Shown here: one piece after another, positions 45,605-56,458 of the stretch
Layout of the letters: the number at the start of each line of letters is the position of its first letter
How positions within the stretch are numbered: position 1 is the first letter of the stretch
DNA from: Lineus longissimus
Taxonomy: Eukaryota > Nemertea > Pilidiophora > Heteronemertea > Lineidae
DNA: 64,000 nt
Assembly: GCF_910592395.1 (NCBI RefSeq)
Contig: NC_088320.1
Coordinates: 8,744,001 to 8,808,000, forward strand
Reading direction: 5' to 3'
Program-made: the position numbers and the translations under genes
The notes under the pieces: model-generated
Databases searched by the model: none
What the model was told of the DNA's origin: nothing
Seen by the model: the letters and a program-made list of their open reading frames with translations, nothing else

Positions 45605-47881
45605 TTGAAAAGTATAAACTCAAGGGGTGACTTCTCGAATGTCAAACCCAAATATATCTTATTTTCAGGGTTTTTTTTCTCATAATCACATAAAAAAAAA
45701 ATCGGTTTCCCTCCTAGTGGACGTTAGTTAAACGCTTTCCAGGGGCTCCCTGAAACCCCATAAGCCTTCCGGACTACTACACCTGTATATAACGATTGTA
45801 TCGACTCTGAGTAGAGTACCACATTCCCTTGTGACTTTGCAATTAAGCCCGAGAGGAACCCGAACCCACGCGCTTCAATTAACACCAATTATATATGATA
45901 AACCATGGTTTAACGAGATGAGATTAGACTTTCATTAGGATGGCAAAAGAGCGGTACACGTTGTCTTGGCAGACTTGATAAACACTACGCTCGTTACTGA
46001 CCGCTACTTGTTAGTTATGATGTTGTTAAAGAGAGATTTGACCAGCTTTTTTATTGAGGAATTAGTAGCTGAATTTTTTTTTAATGTCTGCAGTTTACAT
46101 AAATAACGATGACATTTCGACCGCATTTAATTCTACGAACAGGACTTGGACATTTCAAATAATATCAATATATGTTTCAATATCAAAGTATTTTTTTATT
46201 TGTTTTTTTTTAAATTTCTTACCATCTTAAAATACATTTAAATCAATTATGACCATGATGTAATGGCCATTTTACATGTTTTAGGACTTTTAGTGTTTAT
46301 TTTTACCAGAGTTAAAATTTCCCTCCATGTTTAACTTGTCTTATTCCTGGGGCCAAGTATGGATTAATCTTACTTGCTGGGACCCAGGTCACTTGAGCCC
46401 TTGCTTTTGGTAAGGAAGACCCCTTCCTGAGGTCTATCTGGTTTTATTTTCTTCCTTTTCAATGTTTTAAAGTTTAAGTTTTCAAGTCTTAATTTCTATG
46501 AGGAGCAGTCTTGTTATGGCCCTCTAACGTTTTGGTAAGTTTACCAAATTGATATAGATATTATTGAACCCTTTAATTATACTGGTTGTATTGTAGTTAT
46601 TTTAGTAGGAAGGATTTTCTAGTGCCTTCCTTCCTCATTGTCACCATGCACCTCACGGCCGTTAGACAACAATACCTCTTTCAATTCATTTGATCACATG
46701 ATTCAATACCTTAATCAGGATTATTCATGCGAGTCACCCAAAAGAGAAGTTAATAATAATTAGGTCATGACCCAGGATGGGTACTTTGTCCTCTGACGGA
46801 GAAATTCGGTGATGCGTCCATATCCGAGCAATTTCTAAAGATATTTCTTCGATATTTCGCTATTTTATCAATTTTAAAGTAGGTAAGTTAGTTTCGTTTG
46901 CAAGCAATTCTAACGTGGGCCTGAATAATCCATATGAGGAAATCATATGACCGAAACTTACCACCTAACAAGGTTCTACTTCCGTAAATGGAATGTTTTA
47001 AAGAGAAAAATCGCGAGTCCGGGGATCCTGGTAGTTCGTATTTTACATATATTACCCTACAGTTTGGTTATTCAACCCGTCGTTGGCGCGGTGATCGGCA
47101 AGCTATTTATAGTAACGGTGGAAAAGCAAAAATCGCCAGGCTAACGGCCGTGACCTGGTCATGTGGGTCTCCCATGTGCAATAGTGCTATTACATTCGAG
47201 TTATGTAATGGACAACTTGGGTGAGCCCTGAAGAATTGTCCTTCTTTGTTATGCAAATTTGAGTTTCCCTGCGCTAGAAACAAGGCAGGCGATATTTATT
47301 GACATTTAGTAGGGAATGTATGTCCTTCAGTAAAATATTTCCTTGTATTACTGTAAAATCCCAAGGAGACGTTACGTCTTTCCAGTTTTTTAGTCTCTGG
47401 TAACTGGTCATTGGTTTTGCCTAGTATATTACAATACTTCAAGTAATTTACACAGGTTTTTCTCTGGCTTGTGTATTACATATTTTCTCTGGTTCTTTTC
47501 ACTGGGTTGTTCAACAAGAAAGTGCTGACAACAATTTGAGACTATTTTTAAGGCACTTTCCATGAAAGTGTTTTTCTTACTGTTGGTCTGTAATTCTGAG
47601 TTAATTGAGAGGATAAGAGATCGTTCCGCTCACACTAACGATAACGATCACCCTATTTTTCACGTTATCGTATCAAATAACGTATTCTAGGTAACTGAAA
47701 TGTACGCTATATCACAGCTAACTTTATTTTTGTTCCAATTTTAATTACAGGGGTTGGGGGTATTGGACAGAACATCCCACAAAAAAGAGGCACTTTCATT
47801 CAAAGCGAGGCATTTTCTGTAGTCTGCTTCGGAAACAAAAAAATAAGAAGTTTTTATCCCCTTCGAACAGCAAAGAGCTCA

Positions 47882-47941
47882 GGAATGGGATCGCACATCC
47901 CGGAACGGGACAGAATATCCCGGAATGGGACCAAACATCCA
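47882..47941. repeat. 20-bp tandem repeat, three units
   Basis: GGAATGGGATCGCACATCCC, GGAACGGGACAGAATATCCC and GGAATGGGACCAAACATCCA in succession. Each unit ends in a partial complement of its start (GGGA ... TCCC). Confidence 0.75.
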
Positions 47942-49433
47942 AGCAATGGCTGACGACATTTTTTATCAGTTTTTTTGCTTGCATAATCCTTCATACTCGT
48001 CTTAGCGAACGTTATTCGCAAAGCTGGCTCCATCAAGCAGAGCATGTCTTATTGAGTGTGCTGATGATGCCAATTATGTTACGTATATACATCCCAGAAA
48101 TCGGGAATGTCAATAGTGTTGTCTGCCTCCAATTTTTTTATCGAGGGTATTCAAGTGTGACGAACAGCGAACCTTATTATTTCGATTGGTCAAATTGATT
48201 ATTAAGACGCGACTTTCTGAACTGTCCAGTTTAGCTCACTCCTCACTAGTACTGCAGAAATGGCATGTTATTTTGCCAAATACATCGTGGGTTCTTCTCC
48301 GTTTGGAATCCTTTTTTCAATTAATTTTTTTACATATTATTATTTTATTTACTCATACTTAAAATTGTTCAATTCTTTTGCTATTATCTTTTTATAAAAG
48401 TGCACTGGGTTATTTTGAAGTCGAAAAAGTAATTACATGTACCCTCTCAATCAAAAAATAGTGTTAAATGGACTCTACGATATTTGCAGCAGCCAGGTAG
48501 GTAAGATAAAGTCATCCAAAGTTGCGAATTGGGGTCTCTCCAATCTCTCAGTACGTCAAAACTTATCACGAGGGATATGTTTAATGGTGAATCAAAATGA
48601 CCTTGCGCCCGTTAATACTATGAGACGGCAAAAGATGGCCAATTTTACATCCCTGCTTCTGCCTATAGTCCCCTTTAACCCATAGGAGGTCCAGTCCAGT
48701 GATATAGATAATGAGAAATCCATTGGCAACACATAGCATATGGTTTTACCAATTACTTTTTGATTCATTTATTCATTAAAATAAAAGAGCTTTTCGGAAA
48801 GTTTCTTAGGATATAATAACCAGACTGCATGTTCTAAAAATACTTATGCGTTCTTATTTGAATAACTCTTGCAATAGCCCAATATTACATTCAATTTATT
48901 TTAAAATGAAAATAGATTACGGCCCGCCGGTCACCTTACTGACTTTGCCTCGAAACACCGTAAAAAAGGTTTCAAGGTAAAGGAGATACAACTCGTCATG
49001 TAACGATTCCATGAAACTCAAAATGTCCTATGTGCAAGTAAAGTGTATATTTGAAATGAATAGAATGTTCATATAAGTTGCCTGTTTATGAAAAATCGCC
49101 CAAATTGTTTCTAAGTAGACTTCTCTAAATATGCACTAATGACTAAGACATGAGATACGCCAGCCTCCAAGGCTACGCACTGATTTGTTCATTGGACTTC
49201 GTTTAACGGGTTATTCTAAAATGTGAGTAGAAAATCAACCGGAATCAGCCGGAATAGCAAACGTGTAGTTACATGAAACTGCATCACGCTTGTGGCCTGC
49301 CATGAATCATGTAGCCATGCGCAATTAGTGCTATCAAGATTGTTTTTAAAAGGCATGATATTGCTCAAATTGGTAAATTATTAGTTTCTACATTTTTTAA
49401 AACGTTCTTTAAGAGCAAAAATGGGATCACCCG

Positions 49434-49789
49434 AAAGCCCAGTAGGGTACACACCAGTAATGAAATGGGATATTTTTGCTGGATGAAGAATTACAAGAAA
49501 CTTGTAATAGTGATTGAACATTTGGTGCCAGGGCAATCATTCGAGACTGCTAAAACGTGGATGACTGCAAACTGGCAAAGCGAGGGTGCTTGTCTGATGG
49601 AATACTTACTAACTTTTACCCGAAAGAGTTTTATACAGGGTGGGTCAATGAAAAGATAATCCAGAAGTTGATACGTCTTGGGTAGTACATTTTTGACCAA
49701 AATCATAGTTGTATCATGGACCGAGTTCGGGTGCGAGGAGTCGGATCGGTACGAGAGCCCAGTAAGGTACACACTAGTAATAAAATGCT
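49434..49789. repeat. 33-bp direct repeat pair around 290 bp
   Basis: AGCCCAGTARGGTACACACY followed by AGTAATRAAATG occurs at both ends of this interval. The enclosed sequence includes a mariner-type end (ACAGGGTGGGTCAATGAAAAG). This could be a small duplication or an insertion footprint. Confidence 0.5.
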
Positions 49790-51233
49790 TAATGCATCAA
49801 CCAGTTAATTTGGCGACATCTAGCGGCCAATACATTTTCCCCAGGCGTTCCGATAAAAGCAATTCCCGGAGCCATATGAAAAGATATTTTTTAACAGCAT
49901 GGTAGATTTCATGGGGGCTGCCTTTTTGGAAATCATTTGTTCTTTAGAGAAAGTGATATAGTTCCATAATTTTAGTGCAGATGGCAACAGTGGTTGCTAA
50001 GCTATGTCACTGTATACATCAGGTGGATAAATAAAGGGGGATGATTGATCCAGCTTTCCTTGCATATTATGTGACATATATGAGACAGGGCACAGGCGCG
50101 TGGAAACAAGAGACAAATATCCCCAAATCGACTGACAGGCGTAAAAGAATGGAAGGCATTCCAGTGTACATTTCTGTGATCTCGGTCATCGCAAATTTCG
50201 CGTAGTAAGAATATGACTATACCCCAAGAGTGGCAACCCACATCTTTCGTTACTCATAAGTATCGGGGGGGGGGGGGAGGGGGGGGATTACGTCTAATCG
50301 GAAAAGAGTACATAAGAAAATGTGGCTGCAACCGTGTACACTGGAATATATACCTTCCTTTCTTTTACGTGTGTTGTCAGTGGGGTGTGTGTTCAGGGGC
50401 ATTTAAGGGTTGGTGACATAGACCTACGGTAGTTCTTCAAACCATAACATTGACCGTGACAATTTCAGGTTTGGGGGGTCTGAAGTTTTGAGGATCATTT
50501 TTGACCATTTTTTACCCGTGAAGCGACTCTTCGGTCGCAATGGGTACCTTTGACCCCTGAGGCCACAATATTTAGACTACTGAACTGAAACTTCATCATT
50601 ATTTTCCTTTTATAGAGAAGAAATTCGTAATTCATAAAAGAATAATACTTTTTCTGGTATTCAGGGAAGACGGATTACCAGAAATTTGCGGAACGATAGC
50701 ACATGTAAAAGTCTTAGCATAATCCTGAAACCCTTTGTTTCTTGCACCGGTACGCAAAGCCACCGGAGTATATTGACCCATCATGAACTACCGACGTGCT
50801 AACAGCGCTTGGATTCTGCCACTTTACCAGCACTGGTACACTGATCAGTTCAGTCTGCTCTGCACCGTTAAATCACCTTAGACTTAATAACGATTAACCA
50901 AGAAATGGAAAAAAATCAGTTTGTACCAAATCTTCCGAAGTCACCAGCTCGACAATTCTCGGGAACATGTTGATTCTTTAGCCCTGCAGTACAACTTTCA
51001 ACTCGCGACGTCACAAGATCGTTATAATGCGATTAGTTGAGAGTGGTGACCCCCAGGCTAGAACTTGAACCAAAGCATGCTGCGCAGCTTTCTTTAACAC
51101 CGACTCGACGAAGGCAAAACTGTCTGGCTGAGAAGCAATCAAGCCTCGACGCTAGGTAGTTAAATTCCCGTACAGTTGCACATAAATAATTCACAAGCAC
51201 GACAATGATTTGATATTCGCCGACAAAGTCATT

Positions 51234-51340
51234 AGTGAGGTTTTGCTATACCGTTCTGACAACCGATCCACCGAGATTTTCTCGATCACTTTCCCTTTCC
51301 CGTCTAAACAAGTGAGAGGTTTTCGCAATTCCGTTGACTT
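51234..51340. repeat. dispersed repeat B, copy 2
   Basis: Partner of 17063-17155, sharing the GATCCACCGAGATTTTCTCG core and flanking words in the same order. Confidence 0.6.
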
Positions 51341-51623
51341 GCCCCGTTCCGTCAGCATTACTGTAATTCGGAGCTCACATGACATTACGTCACTCTTTTG
51401 CATTTGCGTCGTCACCTCTGATGGAGTCGAGTGACTCAACCACTCTCTTGATTACATTACAGAGAGTTGCCAGTTGCTAGAAATGCCAATGAAGTAATTT
51501 CAAGTTCGCATATGAATGGCATCAAATTGAAACATTTAATTAACAAATAAATGGAACATGTAATATGTAGGCTTCACGACCCCCGTATTCATACACATGA
51601 ATACACTTTTTAGACAATAATGG

Positions 51624-51703
51624 CAAAACCTCCCTATTAAGGACACCTCTACATTACGGACACCAACGCCCAGTCCCATGGGTATCAATGGAGAGGTTGT
51701 ACT
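51624..51703. mobile_element. MITE with AACCTCTCTATTAAGGACACC core, copy 2
   Basis: Shorter, more diverged relative of 9095-9264: AAACCTCCCTATTAAGGACA at the left, GGAGAGGTTGTACT at the right, with the shared centre word CAGTCCCATGGGT. Confidence 0.6.
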
Positions 51704-52127
51704 GTATATACTAAGTAACAAAAGTTGGTCGTCGAATTTCAAACATGGAATATCTTATTGAATTTAATCTGCTTGTCCACACTAACAATCAAATTTATGT
51801 AATTTATGACTGAAACAGACAACTCATATGAAAAACCAAAAATAAGAAATTTGTTTGTGTCGTTAAAACATTAAAATTTATTCCTAGCCAAAGATTCGTA
51901 TTTTCCAAAATTCTGGGCAAGGATGACAAAATAAAACTGTTTAGAATACTCTCCATCACGACGTTAGATGGCGCGCATGACGCAGGCCCTTCAGTTTTCA
52001 TTGTCGCCGCCGAAGTGCGCAGCGGCGCCACATGACTTCCTTCAGCTTGGCACCATTTTTTATTAGTTGTTGCAGTTATTTTTCTCTCACATTTTGTGCT
52101 CACCGTAGGAGAGTCTATTCCACACCG

Positions 52128-52181
52128 CTGTGTTCTTCGTCCGTCGTCATCCGTCGTCGCCGTCGTTGTCGTCGTCGTCTG
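52128..52181. repeat. CGT trinucleotide tract
   Basis: Imperfect run of CGTCGTCGT with interruptions (CCGTCGTCATCC, CGTTGTCGTCGTC), in a locally CpG-rich stretch. Confidence 0.8.
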
Positions 52182-52235
52182 TATGCTAGAGCTATCAACT
52201 TAACACTTTGTACACAGGACCCCCAGGCCAGTTGT

Positions 52236-53000
52236 CCTCTGACAGTGAATTTCGGTCCGATTTGATTCTTCACTTGGCCACCAGGGGGCCAGAAGTGGAA
52301 ACCTAAAAATTGTAATATCTCTCTTATGAGCGACTCGTTTGTCTAAGCAAGGATACATCACATATCATACCGGCTTTTGATTTGACCTAATTTTCAAGGT
52401 CGCAGAGGTCAAATGGTGTAAATTGGCCGTTTGAATGTAACTATGGCACGTTTCTTAACCGCTAAACCTATGAACTTGAAATTCGGTACACATGATTCCC
52501 TCCGTCATATAACCGCTGACACCGAATTTCGGTCTGATCTGGTTCTCAACTTGGCCAACAGCGAGCCAAAACTAAAACAGGTAAAAAGTGCAATATCTCG
52601 CTTATCAGTGACTTGTTTTCGATCATATTTTTATGATAGTAGGTTCTGTTAGCAAGGATACATCACATATCCTATGGGTTTTTGATTTGACTTAATTTTC
52701 AAGGTCACAGATCAGAGGACAAATGGTGTAAATTGGCCATCTGAGGCACGTTTCTTAACCGCTAAATATATGAAATTGAAATTTGATACGCATGACTCCC
52801 TATCACACGTAACCTCTGACACTGAATTTAGATCCGATCTGATTCTCGACTTGGCCACCAGGAGGCCAAAACTAAAAAAGGTAATAAGTGCAATATCTCG
52901 CATATTAATGACTTGTTTTCGATGATTTTTAATGGTAGGTACTCCAAGCAAGGACACATCACATATCATATCGATTTTGGTTTGACGTATATACATGTAG
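52236..53000. repeat. satellite of about 290 bp, three units
   Basis: GAATTTCGGTCCGATTTGATTCT at 52243 (shortened here: GAATTTCGGTCCGAT) recurs at 52524 and 52823. Each unit goes on with ACTTGGCCACCAG, CAATATCTCGC, AAGGATACATCACATATC, TGATTTGAC and ACGTTTCTTAACCGCTAAA in order. Spacing is 281 and 299 bp. It ends about 180 bp before the THAP transposase ATG. Confidence 0.85.
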
Positions 53001-53177
53001 CATGTTTCTTAATCAGGATGAATTCCTAACCAGCAAATATCTATACGGTGAGCACAGTGGCCCCTGGCCGTTTCATTCTAAATATCTTCATATACACTAA
53101 AAATTTATTAAATTATTCAAGTCCCATTTAAAGTTTACTTCAAGTCGATCACATTTTTGTCGTAATCACGGCAAGAA

Positions 53178-54560
53178 ATGGGCAATAAGTACCGTTGTTG
53201 CGTGTTGAACTGTGACAGCCAGCGGTCGAAAATTCCTGGTCTGTCATTTTTCGAAGCGGAGAGAAGACTTGCCTGGATCGGAGCAATTAATCGTGAAGAT
53301 GAGTCATGTCAATATATTGAATAATCCGTGACACACATTCTTGAACCATTGTCCGACCTGATGACGGCAGATGACCAGACTCCAGAGGAAGATCACATGA
53401 TTGATGTCCAGAGAGAAGATGTAATTACATCTCCGATTTGTATTTAAAATGCACAGACCAGTCAGTGCATCTGCTATGCTGCAGTGCAGTTCCTGTCCTC
53501 TATCAATTATGCAATGGAGACCCCAGAGAGGCCTACATATACATGCATGATGTATGTTACATGGCAGCTGGAAGTTCATAAAATTGAGTGCTTGTATTTT
53601 ATACTTTTTCATAGACTATTTATTTCTTTCAGATACGAAGAGTAAAGCCAGAGGGAAGCTATGGATTCCTTGTGGTTCAGCATTTGTGTGTGCATTGCAC
53701 TTTGTTTCGGGGTGGTCAAGCAAATCGTTTGAGAACGTGGATTACGTGCCTACCGTTGCTCTCGGATACGATAAAAAGAATTCTAATCAGGCTAATCCAA
53801 GAGAATCTGCGGAACGAATTTTGGAAAAAAAGGAAGGAGTCGTCTGAACCAAGACCCAATGTTTGCGACGAGGGAAGTGTTGATCGTACTGTTGTCAGTG
53901 TTGAAACCATGTGTGATAACGGATGTCAGACTGATACATCGATATTATGTGATGGAGGAATACAAACTGATAACGCTGATTACTGTGATACTGGATGCCA
54001 AATTGATAGTAATAGCAACAAGTGTCATCAAAGATGCCAGACTGACGGTTTCTTTTCGTAATACCCTGATCTTGTTAATGATCATGATTTTTGTGCTAGC
54101 CCAGATACGGATTTATATTTTTCAGACGTTAAGAAAAAAATGCAATCACTAAATTCAGAAATTCAACTTTTGAAAACAAAGCTCAGTATTCTGTTAAATA
54201 GACTGAATGATTTATCACTTGGTGCTAGTTCTATGAAACAATTCTCTGATAATTATGTTAGAATTTATGCCGGATTTCCTAGTTTTACTGCCCGTGCGGC
54301 ATTTTATCAAGAAATCACAATGGAGGTTGAGCAGGTCAACAAGATCGGAGATGGGAGGGGTGCATTTGCAAAAATTTCAAAAATGGACCAGTTTATTCTT
54401 GTAATGGTACGCTTGAGGCTTGGACTAATTTGAAAAGAGATTGGTGTTAGATTTGGAATTAGTCAGTCATATGTATCAACGATATTCAATGTATGGATAC
54501 CATTTCTATGTCATTGTTTGCAAGATCTACGCTGTATTGCACTTGTCTCTGAAAGAATAC
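53178..54560 (+). pseudogene. THAP + helix-turn-helix DDE-type transposase, broken
   Basis: Exon 1 (53178-53307) begins MGNKYRCCVLNCDSQRSKIP and has the THAP cysteines and W (LAWIGAINRED); a CAT|GTCAAT donor leaves one base. Exon 2 starts at 53633 after TTTCTTTCAG and supplies FVCALHFVSGW...VDYVPTVALGYDKK, the second half of the finger. A frameshift at a seven-A run (about 53823) moves to a frame with four spaced CxxxCQTD-like motifs, then TAA at 54059, a leucine-rich coiled segment (QSLNSEIQLLKTKLSILLNR), and MDQFILVMVRLRLGL...RFGISQSYVSTIFNVW, the HTH_Tnp_4 block, broken by TGA at 54431. The DDE nuclease that should follow is lost or unrecognisable beyond about 54560. THAP-HTH-DDE order is that of ISL2EU/PIF-like elements. 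Confidence 0.78.
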
Positions 54561-54689
54561 TGTCCTATTCCATGGCTTCCACTACCAGGACAGTCATAAC
54601 CTGGGGACGGTCTCAACCGTCTTTCACAACTTCGAGGGACACCACAATATTCGAGTATTCATTTATCTCTCAAGATTCATTGACTATTG

Positions 54690-55212
54690 AAGAAGAATAC
54701 ACATCCTGCAACATAATTGCAATTGGATTTTCCCATGCTTGTCTAAAGCCGTTAACATCTTGGTACTCTTCCTTCATTGAAGCCTTGCACCTCCCCTGGA
54801 CGATGACCAAGTGTGGCTGATCACCACCACCATCCCCTTGACCTCTATGTTGTTTGGCAATTTTCACATCTCTTATGTAGCCAAAATGGAACAGGCTAGT
54901 GGCTTTCTCGAGATTCGACCTGTCTCCTCGTTTCTCAGTGTCATGTGTGTCAGTGTCCTTTTCAAAATCGTCACATGTCTTCGATATGTACATCACAGGA
55001 CAGTCTTGCAAGCATTTAGTCTACTGTTCTGTTGTTATGTTGGAGAACTGGACGCATTGGTGTTATAGTTAAATTTTTTTAATTGTGCAGCGTGTGCCTC
55101 TGCATTTATGACACGTTGGACATGACGGCCTTTACTTCCACTCTTCTTCCTACCAAACTGAGCCTTTAATTTGTCCTCGAAGAGATCTTTCAGCTCATCT
55201 TCGGAATTCATT
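54690..55212 (-). pseudogene. coding-like fragments, possibly of a SWIM-type gene
   Basis: From ATG at 55212 the minus strand encodes an acidic/basic helical segment (MNSEDELKDLFEDKLKAQFG, then RKKSGSKGRHVQ) ending at a stop after about 58 codons. A second open stretch nearer 54900-54700 reads ATSLFHFGYIRDVKIAK and HLVIVQGRCKASMKEEYQDV. The latter resembles the segment before the SWIM zinc finger in invertebrate SWIM/YqaJ-type proteins (V-GRC-PSMK--Y-V). No cysteine finger or nuclease motif follows. Splice sites linking the parts were not found. Low certainty. Confidence 0.3.
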
Positions 55213-55809
55213 ACAAATGAATGTCAAGTGTCCTTTTAATGGAAAAGTCGCCAGCCTGATTTGAGACCAACCCAGTGAGCTGTGATCACTTCATCTTACT
55301 CCAAGACCAAGATCTAATGGAAGATGAAGTGACACTGACAGCTGTCTGGGTGCGTCTCAAATTAGCTGCCGACTTTCCAATTAAAAACCGTTTTCACTCC
55401 CTTAAAAATTGAAATACGGCTACTAGAGATGGTAACTTGACTGTTCGGGGTTGTAAGGTTTTTCAACGAAACAAGTCTTTTCAGTTATGATCTTGACTTC
55501 AAATAAATCGAACACCTTTTGTTTACATTGCCCATTCAGCCGACTGACGTCTTCGCGATCGACCCAGTCAGCTGCTGCCATCTGTCGTAAAAGTACGACG
55601 TTGCGCGGTGCGACACGCTCGCCCTCTTACGGTGGAATATCGAGTATTAGGCCCAAGGCAGCGGCCGACTCAGTGCCACCATGCGGAGCCTAATGGTACT
55701 AGGCTACTGATTGAGCAGTCCGCAATTTCCCGAGTTACCGATCCCGAAATAGCGGCCGAGATACAGCGCTTGGCGATCTCCCGGTCTTCGGTCCCTAGTG
55801 TCGAATTTT

Positions 55810-56458
55810 ACATCTACCCGATGAAATTGTCACAAAGTCCCTCTGCCACAGTTTGATCGTCCACACACTGATCCAGTGTGTATAAATATAGTGCGCTGCT
55901 TGTAACATGGATTGAAAGAACTTCTTGTTATGTTTAGATAAAAAACATTTTAAGGATGTCGTGATAGTTTTTTTCGTAACACTGACGTGTAATAAAGGTA
56001 TAGATTTTAACAATGAATGGCGCAGTCACAGTATTGCCGTGATCCGTGATCAGGTGACAGCACGACTGATCACAGCGCCATATCGCCTCACTTCAAACGG
56101 GATTTGTGTATTTATGCAGGTTTCTCGCATGGATCTATTATCTCAGGCATGTGACCATTCTTGGCGTCGCACAGGCAATGAAAAACCTCTTTTTGATTTG
56201 TTTTTAGTTTTATAACTGGATCGTACTCGGGCAAAATTCGTGAAAGAAAGCCGTGTCGCGATCCCCAGTCCTCCATTTTCCATAAGTAGAACGTGCAATG
56301 ATATTGTGCGCACGTGTATCCAAACTTAGACACGTCCCATTATGACCGTTGGCCGTGGATTGTTCCCAATGTTGAAAGGTGGTTGGGGAACCAACTGAGA
56401 CAGTTGGTCGAGTGAGACTTGGCAACGATGATCACCATTGATGACGCTTGGAGAATGA
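55810..56458. repeat. dispersed repeat A, copy 2 (uninterrupted)
   Basis: Partner of 25840-27132 without the nested MITE; it gives the empty-site sequence (GGCGCAGTCACAGTATTGCC) for that insertion. Similarity fades past ACCATTGATGACGCTTGG. Confidence 0.8.

Larger units (their letters stand above)
44168..52127. other. 8 kb without a recognised gene
   Basis: AT-rich DNA with short ORFs lacking motifs. Contains a small inverted-repeat element (45325), three 20-bp repeats (47882), a 33-bp direct repeat pair (49434/49757) around a mariner-type end (ACAGGGTGGGTC, about 49636), a broken poly-G run (about 50263-50287), a dispersed repeat (51234) and a MITE (51624). Confidence 0.4.

Noticed and set aside
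54670-55011. 113-codon minus-strand ORF taken as one intact gene
   Set aside because: Its first third reads through a region with no conserved features. Only a part looks coding, so it is listed as fragments at low confidence.
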